NCBI RefSeq assembly: GCF_024181405.1
Contig: NZ_CP051302.1
Coordinates: forward strand, 1,922,001 to 1,986,000
Source of the DNA: Treponema denticola
GTDB taxonomy: Bacteria; Spirochaetota; Spirochaetia; Treponematales; Treponemataceae
DNA length: 64,000 bases
Direction of reading: 5' to 3'
Below the pieces are notes generated by a model that was given only the letters and a program-made list of their open reading frames with translations, did no database searches and was not told the origin of the DNA. The position numbers and the translations under genes are program-made. This document shows, one piece after another, positions 1-8,252 of this stretch; the first letter of the stretch is position 1, and every line of letters starts with the position of its first letter.

Positions 1-702
1 AAAGTTGTGAGTTTTTTCAAGGGAAACAAAGCCGATTGGGTCATATTCATAAAACTTTAATTTTGCTTCCGCCGTGTTCGGATGTATTTCATAAGGCAGC
101 CATTTTTGCGGAATATAATTGTTTCCGATTATTTTTTTGTACTCACTCGGCATTCCGTAGGCGTAAAGAAGCTTAGTATGGGTATCAAGTGCACACATTA
201 AATTATTAAGAGCATTTTCAAAAATACTGTCCTTAGCCGCATAAGCGGTAAATTTAAAAAAGATAAACCTTTGAAGAATCTTAGCTTCTGAAGGCTCATC
301 ATAAAGAGCCAAATCAAAGGGGTAAACTCCTTCTACCTTGTAATAAACTACATCGTTTATCTTATTTGTTATGCCTAAAAATATAGAAGAACCCGGCACC
401 TCGGGTTCACTGTATTGATAAGTTTTACCTTTTTTTCCCCAACCTTCATGCGGAGCACACGGCTCCCATTTAAAATCGGAGGTAAAAAGGATTTCAACTG
501 CCGGTGCCGACCCCTTTGAGGGCGAAGTAATTTTTGCCATGTGGATTAGGCAATCACCCAGCCTTGCTTTTTCGTAAATGCAGTCAGGATTTTCGGGATT
601 AGCTTTTATACTATTGTCCTCTAAGTCCCCGGCTATTAGAAAATTCACAAAACAAAAGATAAACAAAAATAAATTGAAAAACTTTAAAACGAATTTTTTC
701 AT
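1..702 (-). CDS. Secreted protein of unknown function, 3' part cut off by the window
   Basis: I do not recognise the family. The frame is open from an ATG at 702 down to base 1 with no stop, so 234 codons are visible and the C-terminus lies outside the window. Residues 1-25 are a short Lys-rich start followed by a long Phe/Leu-rich hydrophobic stretch, which reads as a type I signal peptide, so the product is probably periplasmic or at the outer membrane. The rest is a mixed polar sequence rich in aromatic residues (Trp, Tyr, Phe) with several Cys. It points the same way as the Ig-repeat lipoprotein gene upstream, but a hairpin terminator separates the two. No clear Shine-Dalgarno sequence precedes the ATG. 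It could belong to the same surface-protein locus as its neighbour. Confidence 0.7.
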   Translation of the reverse strand, partial: MKKFVLKFFNLFLFIFCFVNFLIAGDLEDNSIKANPENPDCIYEKARLGDCLIHMAKITSPSKGSAPAVEILFTSDFKWEPCAPHEGWGKKGKTYQYSEPEVPGSSIFLGITNKINDVVYYKVEGVYPFDLALYDEPSEAKILQRFIFFKFTAYAAKDSIFENALNNLMCALDTHTKLLYAYGMPSEYKKIIGNNYIPQKWLPYEIHPNTAEAKLKFYEYDPIGFVSLEKTHNF

Positions 703-715
703 AAGATTTCTAAAC

Positions 716-755
716 TTGAAAAAAGCCGGAGGCTCACGGGGAGCCTTCGGCTTTT
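716..755 (-). terminator. Rho-independent terminator after the Ig-repeat lipoprotein gene
   Basis: Two 15-base arms (721-735 and 741-755) pair with one wobble position around a 5-base loop. On the minus strand the stem runs into about six T residues. It lies 5 bases past the stop codon at 760. Confidence 0.85.
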
Positions 756-759
756 AAAA

Positions 760-3570
760 TTATTTCCAGCTGATTGTATAAATTACTTTGATAGTTCCTT
801 CCGATTTTGTATCGGGATTATTTACTGTGTAGGTAATTACAAAATCTTTTTCTTCTCCTGCTGAAAGAGTAAAATTTTGGTCATAAGTAATATTTACACG
901 CTCCGGCTGATTAAGTTGCAGTGCAGCTGCATCTAAACTCCATTTTCCGATAGTTTCGTTGTAGACAAGTTTAATGATACTGTTATTGTCTAAAACCTGT
1001 TTGCGGTATACAGGTCCGCCGCCTGCCCATGTCTTTTCAGTACGCCAAAAATCATGCCTATTCGATTTTATCAGATAGGTTTTAAATAAAATATTCATTT
1101 CAGAAAAATCAGAAAAATCCTTAGCCAGAACAAAATTATTATCATCCTTATACTTATTTATTTTTACAAAATCTTCTTCTTTCACATATTCACCGCGTCC
1201 GCCGTTTGTGATTCCTGTGAACCAGCCATCTGATCCTTCAATAGGAAAGTCGTATTTCCATTGTATGTTATCCGTACCGCCGTTTGCATTTACCGTAACG
1301 GCAAGATCATGCGCAAGATGAACACCATCAATATATTTATGGTTGATGTGAGCACCGTCTGCCGTAGACCAAGACTGTAAACTTTCATTGTGAATTTTAG
1401 GAGTTATTTTAAGGAACATTGTAATAAAAGATACGGAAACATTTAGGTTTGCAGATTCTACAGTCAAGACAGCAAACGTTTTATCTTGATCCTTAAATAC
1501 ATCTTCCGGTACACCAAACCATTTTTTAACCTTATACCGAGAATTAGGCTCCGGTGTTGCAATAAATTTGACTTGTTCACCCTTTTTTATATAGGCTCCG
1601 GATTTGATGGGTTTACCGTTGTGCAGAGCAGCAAGAGTGCCTCCTTCTTCTCCCAAAACAGAAAATTCAACCTTGTAAGACTCTTCGATCTCGATTGCAG
1701 CATAAACACTTTTTTTGCTTGCAGACTGTTCACCTTGAACCGTATTGTTAGTATTCGTAACTAGGCAATAATAGTATGTTATGCCGGCAGCAGAGGTATC
1801 GGGTGTAAAGGTGTACTCGGCTTTATCGGCATCCGTTACGGCCGTTCCTTCTGTCTCAGACGAGGCGGCCTTATACCATTGGTATGATAAGGTTCCGTCA
1901 TCTTTGGATTTGGCTTTTACTCTTAGGGTAAGCCGTTCCGTACTGTTAAGACGAAGGGTTTTGCCTTTAGGCTGTTCCGTTATTTCAGGGTTTAAAGCAT
2001 CGGACTCAATTTGCCCGTCAGTTATGTGGCATTTTGCCCGTTCGCTTTCAGTTTGTTCCGATTTATTGTTGCCCGTATTCGTGTTTTTGACGATACAGTA
2101 AAAATAGCATTTTGTTTCGGTTGAGGTATCGGTTATTTTGTATGATGATTCCGTTGCGTCATCAATTTTCGTACCGGCTCCTGTCCGCGTATCGGCCTTA
2201 TACCATTGATACGAAATCGTTTCGCCGTCCGGTACAGGTTCCGTTTTTACCTCAAAAACGAGTTCGGGGCTGTTCAGTTTTGCATAACCGTCTTTGGGTT
2301 GTTCCGAAATAACGGGCTTAACGGCCGTATATTTCGGATTTGTATCTTTGGTAACGTTTTTTTTGGTTGCTTTAACCTGCCCTATATAGGGAGAATACCC
2401 CGGTTTAAAAGACTTTTTTTCAGCAGGTTCTTTAAACGCAGGATTTTTTTGCGCATGATAATTATTTGCTTTTATATTCTTTTTTATCCAGTCATACAAT
2501 ACCACCGAGCCGTCTTCTTTTACAAAGCCTACCGGGTCTGTCATATAAAAGGGTTCAGGAAAATAAGTATGGCTATTTTCACTAGGCTGTGCATAATCTC
2601 GCCAATTACTTGTTACGCCTACGCTGCTTATATCCATAGGGTCGCTGTAATAAAAGAGGAATTTTGAATACCGGTCTACGCAGAACATTGAATTATCAAG
2701 ATCTCCGATTGTTATCTTTGATGTAAAACGGTAGAAAAAGAAACGATCTTCATGCTCAGGGTCGGGAGTCGGCGTGTAACCGCCATGCTGAGACCAGCGT
2801 TCCTTTCTCGTTTTATAGCGGTAAAATTTTACATTAGTATTTGTTTTGGGCCAACTTCCAAAATCTTGTCCTGCATATGTATCCGGCGTACCTGTCCAGC
2901 TTCCTTCTTTAAATTTGTAACTTGCTACATTGTCAGCGTTGTTAAAACCGTTTATATATACAACCCATTCATTGAATTTGTTTGAGTTAAAGTTATCCGT
3001 ATCCCGCTCATCGGGTTCCCCTTCTTTATAGTACACCCAAGGATCTACCTCTTCAGTTTCAGTTTTAATTTTTACGATAAACTTTTTATTACCATGCGGG
3101 TCTTTAGGGTTATAATCAGCACTACCGTTATTTATCGAGCTGTCTTGTTCCAAAAAAAGGAATTTTTGTACTTCGACGGCGGGGTTTTGTTCGTCTATTA
3201 TTCTGATAGGAACGGTTACGGACTCACCTTCTTTTAAGGCGGCCTGCCCGTCTTTTCCTTTTATGGTTACCGTTACTTTAACCGGTATGCCTCTGTTATC
3301 GACTACGGAGGCACTTATAACGTCAGAATCGAGTATGGCGTCCTGTACATTTACCTTTCCAATAAAATCTTCGCCGTTTTCTTCAGGGTATAAGGTAGTT
3401 GCACCTACTTTTATCGATTTTACGGTTAGGCTTCGTTTATTATCGCCACGATCTCCGACAGAACGATTGTACCAGGAAGAACCGAGCGCCGGCTGGCACG
3501 AAAAAACTAAACACTCAATAAAAAGTATTAAACACAAAATAAACAGCTTTTTTCTTTTCATAAAACTCAT
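760..3570 (-). CDS. Large surface lipoprotein with Ig-like and bacterial-repeat domains
   Basis: 936 residues. The N-terminus has a basic stretch, a hydrophobic core and a lipobox-like LVFSC, so the protein is likely lipid-anchored. Around residues 418-515 and 527-625 there are two similar Ig-like modules, each opening with an EQPK motif and carrying a SYQWYKA core, as in bacterial Ig-like surface repeats. Residues about 630-720 resemble an InlB B-repeat-type module (glycine-rich, ending near KKWFG). The remaining sequence is aromatic-rich and unassigned. I chose ATG 3570 because GGAG at 3577-3580 sits 6 bases before it; the in-frame TTG at 3576 touches the Shine-Dalgarno sequence and cannot be used. 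A surface-exposed or adhesive role is an inference from the domain types only. Confidence 0.8.
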   Translation of the reverse strand: MSFMKRKKLFILCLILFIECLVFSCQPALGSSWYNRSVGDRGDNKRSLTVKSIKVGATTLYPEENGEDFIGKVNVQDAILDSDVISASVVDNRGIPVKVTVTIKGKDGQAALKEGESVTVPIRIIDEQNPAVEVQKFLFLEQDSSINNGSADYNPKDPHGNKKFIVKIKTETEEVDPWVYYKEGEPDERDTDNFNSNKFNEWVVYINGFNNADNVASYKFKEGSWTGTPDTYAGQDFGSWPKTNTNVKFYRYKTRKERWSQHGGYTPTPDPEHEDRFFFYRFTSKITIGDLDNSMFCVDRYSKFLFYYSDPMDISSVGVTSNWRDYAQPSENSHTYFPEPFYMTDPVGFVKEDGSVVLYDWIKKNIKANNYHAQKNPAFKEPAEKKSFKPGYSPYIGQVKATKKNVTKDTNPKYTAVKPVISEQPKDGYAKLNSPELVFEVKTEPVPDGETISYQWYKADTRTGAGTKIDDATESSYKITDTSTETKCYFYCIVKNTNTGNNKSEQTESERAKCHITDGQIESDALNPEITEQPKGKTLRLNSTERLTLRVKAKSKDDGTLSYQWYKAASSETEGTAVTDADKAEYTFTPDTSAAGITYYYCLVTNTNNTVQGEQSASKKSVYAAIEIEESYKVEFSVLGEEGGTLAALHNGKPIKSGAYIKKGEQVKFIATPEPNSRYKVKKWFGVPEDVFKDQDKTFAVLTVESANLNVSVSFITMFLKITPKIHNESLQSWSTADGAHINHKYIDGVHLAHDLAVTVNANGGTDNIQWKYDFPIEGSDGWFTGITNGGRGEYVKEEDFVKINKYKDDNNFVLAKDFSDFSEMNILFKTYLIKSNRHDFWRTEKTWAGGGPVYRKQVLDNNSIIKLVYNETIGKWSLDAAALQLNQPERVNITYDQNFTLSAGEEKDFVITYTVNNPDTKSEGTIKVIYTISWK

Positions 3571-3634
3571 AAACAACTCCTGTAAACTTTAATATCAATT
3601 AAATCAATAATGAAATATATCCTCATTTTCAAAT

Positions 3635-4477
3635 CTAGACCTTAAATAAAAGGCCTAAACTTATACCGAAGTCCAAATTGTTCATATAAAAGGACTTTAT
3701 CTCATCTCTTTCAAAATTAATTTGAGGATTTTGTTTTTTTGCATTTTCCATAAGTTTTCTCGGTAAGGAGACATAGCCAGGCTTATAAACAGCATAGGAG
3801 GCATAAGCGCCTATCATAATGTCCATTCTAGCAATTACAGGTTGATTATATTCTATCGAAGTTTTTAGTACAAGCCCCAGCGGATTCATTTTTTTCATCA
3901 TGGATTCGGGGATATAGAGCGTTCCCGTTTCAGGAGAAAAATCGAATCCTTCTCCTGCTAAGTTCTCTAGTTGCTCTTTGTTTAAATTTGTATACAATTC
4001 ATAGGTTGGCTGCGGATCTGCCAGAAGCCTTCCGCCTATGCCGAAACCTAAAACCAGCCTGTTCTTTAAAAGCATTGTTTTAAGGCTTGTTCCGAAGGTT
4101 ACAACCGGCGTCATATAGACACGGCAATAAACTTCGATACCATTACTGCCCGAAATCTGTCCCGAAAACCCCTGCCCTACACCGATATTAAAGGCGAGTC
4201 CAAGTCCTCCAAATGTATTATTATTTGTATAATTAAAATATCGTTTCGAATCAAAAATATAGGTAAGTTCGGCTTCTCCGTTCATAATAAAACCGGCCAT
4301 ACCGCGCATAAAAGCGGCACCCAAATATTGTTTATCAGCTTCATTTATATGGGGGTCAGTGTAGGAGCCGGAAAAATTAGATCTAAGTCCCAGAGTAAAG
4401 CCTTCTTCAAAAGCAAAGGCCGAAAAACCTACAAACACAAACATAACCAGAAAAAAAAGTTTCTTAATCGGTTTCAT
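3635..4477 (-). CDS. Putative outer-membrane beta-barrel protein, treponemal type
   Basis: 280 residues. Residues 1-22 form a clear signal peptide ending in AFA. The mature part alternates short amphipathic stretches rich in Gly, Phe and Tyr with polar loops and ends in a hydrophobic-aromatic strand (FGISLGLLFKV), as expected for a small porin-like or OmpA-like barrel. I cannot name a family. ATG 4477 is preferred over the in-frame GTG 4483 because AGAGG (4483-4487) overlaps the GTG and lies 5 bases before the ATG. It is followed by the Ig-repeat lipoprotein gene in the same direction, 64 bases away, so both may be one surface-protein unit. Confidence 0.65.
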   Translation of the reverse strand: MKPIKKLFFLVMFVFVGFSAFAFEEGFTLGLRSNFSGSYTDPHINEADKQYLGAAFMRGMAGFIMNGEAELTYIFDSKRYFNYTNNNTFGGLGLAFNIGVGQGFSGQISGSNGIEVYCRVYMTPVVTFGTSLKTMLLKNRLVLGFGIGGRLLADPQPTYELYTNLNKEQLENLAGEGFDFSPETGTLYIPESMMKKMNPLGLVLKTSIEYNQPVIARMDIMIGAYASYAVYKPGYVSLPRKLMENAKKQNPQINFERDEIKSFYMNNLDFGISLGLLFKV

Positions 4478-4494
4478 AAACACCTCTCGGGTAA

Positions 4495-4523
4495 AGAGTA
4501 CGAATTTTTTATAAAAATGTCAA
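4495..4523 (-). promoter_or_regulatory. Promoter of the barrel-protein gene
   Basis: A perfect TTGACA (-35, bases 4518-4523 read on the minus strand) is followed after 17 bases by a weak -10, TACTCT (4495-4500). A Shine-Dalgarno sequence follows before the ATG at 4477. Confidence 0.55.
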
Positions 4524-4555
4524 TAAGAGGATAAATTATTATAGATTTTCACTGA

Positions 4556-4584
4556 TGGACTTTTTTGCATTTTTTAGCTAGAAT
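4556..4584 (+). promoter_or_regulatory. thiI promoter placing +1 at the start codon
   Basis: TGGACT (4556-4561), 17 bases, TAGAAT (4579-4584), then only 8 bases to the ATG at 4593. No Shine-Dalgarno sequence is present, so the transcript is predicted to be leaderless. Confidence 0.6.
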
Positions 4585-4592
4585 ATGAACTT

Positions 4593-5756
4593 ATGGAAGA
4601 ACTTTTCTATCTTGCAAAAATAGGCGAAATTAACCTAAAAAAAGGAAATTTAAAAGACTTTGAAATGCGGCTTTCGCAGAATTTACGCAGCTATTTACCG
4701 GAGGCTAAGCCCAATATACGCGTAAGGGCCGGAAGAATGTATGTAAGCATTAAGCCCGAATTTAAAGAAAAAGCCGAAGAAGCCCTAAATAAACTCATAG
4801 GCATTACAGGCTGGGCAGAAGCCATTCCTGCCGAAAAAACTATTGAAGCCATTACCGAAACAGCCAAAGCTGAGGCTATAAGAGCCCGGGATGCGGGGGC
4901 TAAGACCTTTAAAATAGAATCCCGCCGAGGCGAAAAAAACTTCCCCCTGACCTCCTACGAAATTTCACGGGAAGTGGGAGGGGTAATCCATACCGAAGGA
5001 ATTTTAAAAGTAGACGTCCATAATCCCGACATTGTAATTTCCATCGAAGTAAGAGAAAAGGCCTTTATCTACGGCCTTGAGCACAAGGGACGGCGGGGAC
5101 TTCCCTGCGGCTGTTCGGGAAGGGGGCTTTTACTCCTATCGGGAGGAATAGACTCCCCCGTTGCAGGCTTTAAAATGCTTACCCGCGGGATGAAGCTGGA
5201 CTATATCTATTTTCACTCTCATCCCTATACCTCGCCCGAAGCTCAAGCTAAGGTTGAAAAACTGGCCGGCATTTTAGCGGGCTATGGCCTCGGCGGATAC
5301 CTCAATATAATTCCCTTTACAAAGGTGCAGCAGCAAATCAGAGAAAAAAGCCCCGAGGCCTATCTAACTTTAATGATGAGAATCTGCATGATGAAAATAG
5401 CAAATATGACGGCAAGGGGTATAAATTCCAAATGCCTTATCACGGGAGAAAGCCTTGCTCAGGTTGCAAGCCAAACGGTAGAAAACTTGACCGTAACAAA
5501 CTCTTATGCGGAATTTCCTGTTTTTAGGCCCCTCATCGGCCTTGATAAGGAAGAAATTACGATAGAAGCCAAGGAAATAGGCACCTACGAAACCTCAATC
5601 TTGCCGTACGAAGATTGCTGTGTAATGTTTTCACCCAAGCACCCTGTTTTACACTCAAACCTCAAAGACGCTGCCGAAATTTTCGAAAGGATGGAAATAG
5701 ACAGCCTTTTAGAAGAGGCTTATGCTCAAAGAGAAGTAAAAAAGATGAGTTTTTAA
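4593..5756 (+). CDS. thiI: tRNA 4-thiouridine synthase ThiI, short form without rhodanese domain
   Basis: 387 residues. ThiI adenylates and thiolates U8 of tRNA and in some bacteria also supplies sulfur for the thiamine thiazole. A ferredoxin-like/THUMP region covers about residues 1-165. The PP-loop ATP motif SGGIDSPV is at 183-190. The conserved cysteine region EDCCVMF is near residues 340-346, matching the family's active cysteine. The C-terminal rhodanese domain of enteric ThiI is absent, as in many bacteria. It is the first gene of a plus-strand run: its stop lies two bases before the start of the DAHP synthase gene. There is no ribosome binding site before the ATG, in line with the promoter placement just upstream. 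Confidence 0.92.
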   Translation: MEELFYLAKIGEINLKKGNLKDFEMRLSQNLRSYLPEAKPNIRVRAGRMYVSIKPEFKEKAEEALNKLIGITGWAEAIPAEKTIEAITETAKAEAIRARDAGAKTFKIESRRGEKNFPLTSYEISREVGGVIHTEGILKVDVHNPDIVISIEVREKAFIYGLEHKGRRGLPCGCSGRGLLLLSGGIDSPVAGFKMLTRGMKLDYIYFHSHPYTSPEAQAKVEKLAGILAGYGLGGYLNIIPFTKVQQQIREKSPEAYLTLMMRICMMKIANMTARGINSKCLITGESLAQVASQTVENLTVTNSYAEFPVFRPLIGLDKEEITIEAKEIGTYETSILPYEDCCVMFSPKHPVLHSNLKDAAEIFERMEIDSLLEEAYAQREVKKMSF

Positions 5757-5758
5757 AG

Positions 5759-6829
5759 ATGATAAAAAACCTTATTGACCTCCGAATCGAGAGGATTCAT
5801 TGTATAAGTTCTCCTGCCGAAATGGTAGAAAAAATACCCGCCTCGGATTCTCTTTATTCTTTTATAGCCGAAGCCCGAAAAACTATCAGCAATATAATAA
5901 ACGGAAAGGATGAGCGTTTTTTACTCATAGTCGGTCCCTGCTCGATTCATGACACGGAGGCAGCCGAGGATTATGCTATGCGCCTTTTAGAGCTAAAAAA
6001 GAAATGCTCCGATTCTTTCTATATTATAATGCGTACCTACTTTGAAAAACCCAGAACCGTTTTAGGCTGGAGAGGCCTTATCGTAGAACCTGAACTTGAC
6101 GGCTTTATCAATATTGAAGGAGGCATTCAAAAGACAAGAAAATTTTTGATTAAACTTGCCGAAATAGGCATTCCTGCCGCCTCCGAAATGGTAGACCCTA
6201 TGATTCCCCAATACATTGCCGACCTTGTAAGTTGGGCTTCGATAGGAGCACGCTCGGCCGAAAGTCAAATCCACAGAGAAATAGCCTCAGGGCTTTCAAT
6301 GCCGGTCGGCTTTAAAAATACCACCTACGGAGACATAACGGCCGCTATAAACGGGGTAATTGTTTCCCGCCTGCCCCATGCCTTTGTAGGTATTGCCAGA
6401 AACGGACTTTCGGCAATAGTGCACACAACCGGAAATCCCGACACTCACTTGGTTTTAAGGGGAGGGGTTTCAAAGCCCAATTATAATAGAGAAGAAGTTG
6501 AAAAAGCGGATTCTCTTATGAAAGAAAAAATGCTTGAACCGAGCATAGTAATAGACTGCTCCCACGGAAATTCAGGAAAGGACCCGAAAAAACAGATAAA
6601 CATCTTTGAAGAAAGCTTAAAGCTCCGCTTCGATAAGAATGAACCTCTTGACTATATAAGGGGCTGTATGATTGAAAGCTTTATCCAAGAGGGAAACACC
6701 TCGATAGAAAAAGCAAAGGAGCGCAGCGAATACGGTAAATCCATAACCGACCCCTGCCTAGGCTGGGAAGAAACTCAAAAAGAAATACTAAGAGTCTATG
6801 AAAAATATAAAAGGAGAAAGCAAAAATGA
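5759..6829 (+). CDS. aroF: 3-deoxy-7-phosphoheptulonate (DAHP) synthase, class I
   Basis: 356 residues, the normal length for class I enzymes, which condense phosphoenolpyruvate and erythrose 4-phosphate in the first step of the shikimate pathway. Visible motifs are GPCSIHD, RTYFEKPRT, GFKNTTYGD, the basic LRGG segment and DCSHGNSGKD, all on a TIM-barrel pattern. The frame stays open upstream into thiI, but similarity begins only after ATG 5759, two bases past the thiI stop, which fits translational coupling. The last four bases (ATGA) overlap the rnhA start. No other aromatic-pathway gene is nearby. Which feedback type it is (Phe, Tyr or Trp sensitive) cannot be told from the sequence, so the symbol is only a family label. 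Confidence 0.92.
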   Translation: MIKNLIDLRIERIHCISSPAEMVEKIPASDSLYSFIAEARKTISNIINGKDERFLLIVGPCSIHDTEAAEDYAMRLLELKKKCSDSFYIIMRTYFEKPRTVLGWRGLIVEPELDGFINIEGGIQKTRKFLIKLAEIGIPAASEMVDPMIPQYIADLVSWASIGARSAESQIHREIASGLSMPVGFKNTTYGDITAAINGVIVSRLPHAFVGIARNGLSAIVHTTGNPDTHLVLRGGVSKPNYNREEVEKADSLMKEKMLEPSIVIDCSHGNSGKDPKKQINIFEESLKLRFDKNEPLDYIRGCMIESFIQEGNTSIEKAKERSEYGKSITDPCLGWEETQKEILRVYEKYKRRKQK

Positions 6830-7308
6830 ATATTGAAATATACACGGACGGAGCCTGCTCCAAAAATCCCGGCCCCGGAGGATGGGCCTACATAATGGTA
6901 AACAAAGATTCAAAAGAAGAAATATGCAGAGAAAATGGGGGCGAAAAATCTACCACCAATAACCGCATGGAACTCATGGCTGTTATAAGGGCCTTAAAAA
7001 AGATAAAAGAGGGGACTGCATCCTTGGCAGACAAGTCCGGCAAAGCCTTGGACTATAAAAGCATTTCGGTACACACAGATTCTCAATATGTGCAGCAGGG
7101 CATAAGCTCGTGGATCTTTAACTGGAAAAAAAATAATTGGAAGACGGCCTCCAAACAGCCCGTAAAAAACCAAGACCTTTGGCAAGAGCTGGATTCCCTT
7201 TCAGCCTCGATTAAGCCTGAATGGATTTGGGTAAAAGGCCACGCAGGAAATCCATTAAACGAAGCCTGTGACCGCCTTGCAGTTGAAGCCTGCCAAAAAA
7301 TGATGTAA
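6826..7308 (+). CDS. rnhA: Ribonuclease HI
   Basis: 160 residues, typical length. The enzyme cuts the RNA strand of RNA-DNA hybrids. The four catalytic acidic residues are visible: Asp in YTDGACSKNPG, Glu in NNRMELMAV, Asp in VHTDSQYV, and Asp in the C-terminal NEACDRLA following the VKGHAG segment. The handle/basic region is around residues 85-105. The ATG overlaps the stop of the DAHP synthase gene by four bases, and AAGGAG lies 9 bases upstream within that gene. It ends the thiI-aroF-rnhA run. Confidence 0.95.
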   Translation: MNIEIYTDGACSKNPGPGGWAYIMVNKDSKEEICRENGGEKSTTNNRMELMAVIRALKKIKEGTASLADKSGKALDYKSISVHTDSQYVQQGISSWIFNWKKNNWKTASKQPVKNQDLWQELDSLSASIKPEWIWVKGHAGNPLNEACDRLAVEACQKMM

Positions 7309-7321
7309 TTCTCGCTCGTGG

Positions 7322-7552
7322 CTAGATCCCAGCCTCGTCCAAAAGTTTCTTTAAAGCTATAAGCTCATCCTTTGTAAGGGTAATTCCCTTCCCCATTTTT
7401 TGGTGATCGGGAGACCAAGGCCTTATATCGAATTTAGGATCTCGGCCGTTCCATGATACCTCGTTAAGTTCGGTGTTCCAACCGCCCTTTCCCGCGGAGA
7501 TAACTCCGTAGCTTTTTGTAATTTCAAATTTGAATTCGTCCTGATTATTCAT
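7322..7552 (-). CDS. PC4/YdbC-like single-stranded DNA-binding protein
   Basis: 76 residues. The whole protein matches the bacterial YdbC/PC4 (transcription coactivator p15) fold: an N-terminal beta strand (KFEITKSYGVIS), a Trp-containing segment (GGWNTELNEVSWNGR), the PKFDIRPW motif and a C-terminal helix beginning GKGITLTKDEL. Family members bind single-stranded DNA as dimers. The start overlaps the 3' end of pgsA by 8 bases with AAGGAG 8 bases before the ATG, so it is co-transcribed with and probably coupled to pgsA. Its cellular role is unknown. Confidence 0.8.
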   Translation of the reverse strand: MNNQDEFKFEITKSYGVISAGKGGWNTELNEVSWNGRDPKFDIRPWSPDHQKMGKGITLTKDELIALKKLLDEAGI

Positions 7553-8138
7553 CAGCAGTTCTCCTTTTATTTAAATATGAAGTAATATAATCTGTAAATG
7601 AAGCAAGCGACAAGATAACAGCCGCAAAATAAAGAAGCCAGTTAAAATAAAGAATGTATCGGCTAATGGCCGGCGGTAAAAATGCGTAAATCTTTTCAAG
7701 TTTTAAAAACATTGAAACGCTTGCCGCTATGATATAAAGCACGGTCTTTGTTTTTCCGCCCATCTTAGCCCCTATAGTTATACCTTCGCCGCGGGCCTTC
7801 ATCCTCAAAAACATGATACCGAATTCGCGGTAAACTATAATCAAAAAGAAGGGAGCGAACAAAAAGCTGTCCATCAAAAAACAAAATAAAACCGTTACAT
7901 TTGCAACTACATCCGCAAAAGGATCAAATATTTTTCCGAAATCATCCACCTGATTATGCAGCCTTGCATAATAGCCGTCCAAAAAATCGGTAAATTCCAT
8001 AAAGATAAAAATCGGAATTATAATAAGGATGGTAATTTTAGGATTTATAAACGGAACCCAATCCGGTAAAAAATACAAAACATAGATGATGGGCGCCAGC
8101 ACCAGCCGCGATGATGTAAAAATATTAGATAGCTTCAT
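7545..8138 (-). CDS. pgsA: CDP-diacylglycerol-glycerol-3-phosphate phosphatidyltransferase
   Basis: 197 residues with about six hydrophobic membrane segments. The CDP-alcohol phosphotransferase signature D-x2-D-G-x2-A-R-x8-G-x3-D-x3-D is complete at about residues 51-73 (DFLDGYYAR followed by GKIFDPFAD). It makes phosphatidylglycerol phosphate in the inner membrane. The length and N-terminus (SNIFTSSRL) favour PgsA over phosphatidylserine or cardiolipin synthases of the same superfamily. It is followed by the PC4-like gene with an 8-base overlap. Confidence 0.85.
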   Translation of the reverse strand: MKLSNIFTSSRLVLAPIIYVLYFLPDWVPFINPKITILIIIPIFIFMEFTDFLDGYYARLHNQVDDFGKIFDPFADVVANVTVLFCFLMDSFLFAPFFLIIVYREFGIMFLRMKARGEGITIGAKMGGKTKTVLYIIAASVSMFLKLEKIYAFLPPAISRYILYFNWLLYFAAVILSLASFTDYITSYLNKRRTADE

Positions 8139-8145
8139 GCCTTAT

Positions 8146-8174
8146 ATGATGTAGCTTTAATCCGTTTTTGTCAA
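8146..8174 (-). promoter_or_regulatory. pgsA promoter close to the start codon
   Basis: A perfect TTGACA (8169-8174, minus strand), 17 bases, then a poor -10 (CATCAT, 8146-8151) and 7 bases to the ATG at 8138. The spacing matches the other leaderless-type promoters in the window. Confidence 0.4.
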
Positions 8175-8217
8175 TAGGCAAAAATGGGCTTATTAAAAAT
8201 GTGTTTTTCTTTTTCGA

Positions 8218-8246
8218 TTGCAAACCCCGTATTTTTCTGATATAAT
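8218..8246 (+). promoter_or_regulatory. Promoter of the AAA-ATPase/nuclease gene, leaderless type
   Basis: TTGCAA (8218-8223), 17 bases, perfect TATAAT (8241-8246), then 6 bases to ATG 8253. No Shine-Dalgarno sequence. Confidence 0.7.
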
Positions 8247-8252
8247 ATAATC

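Noticed and set aside
3571..3576. TTG start at 3576 for the Ig-repeat lipoprotein
   Set aside because: It directly touches the GGAG ribosome binding site at 3577-3580; ATG 3570 has the proper 6-base spacing.
5615..5758. N-terminal extension of DAHP synthase into thiI
   Set aside because: The open frame upstream of ATG 5759 lies inside thiI and the extra 48 residues do not look like DAHP synthase.
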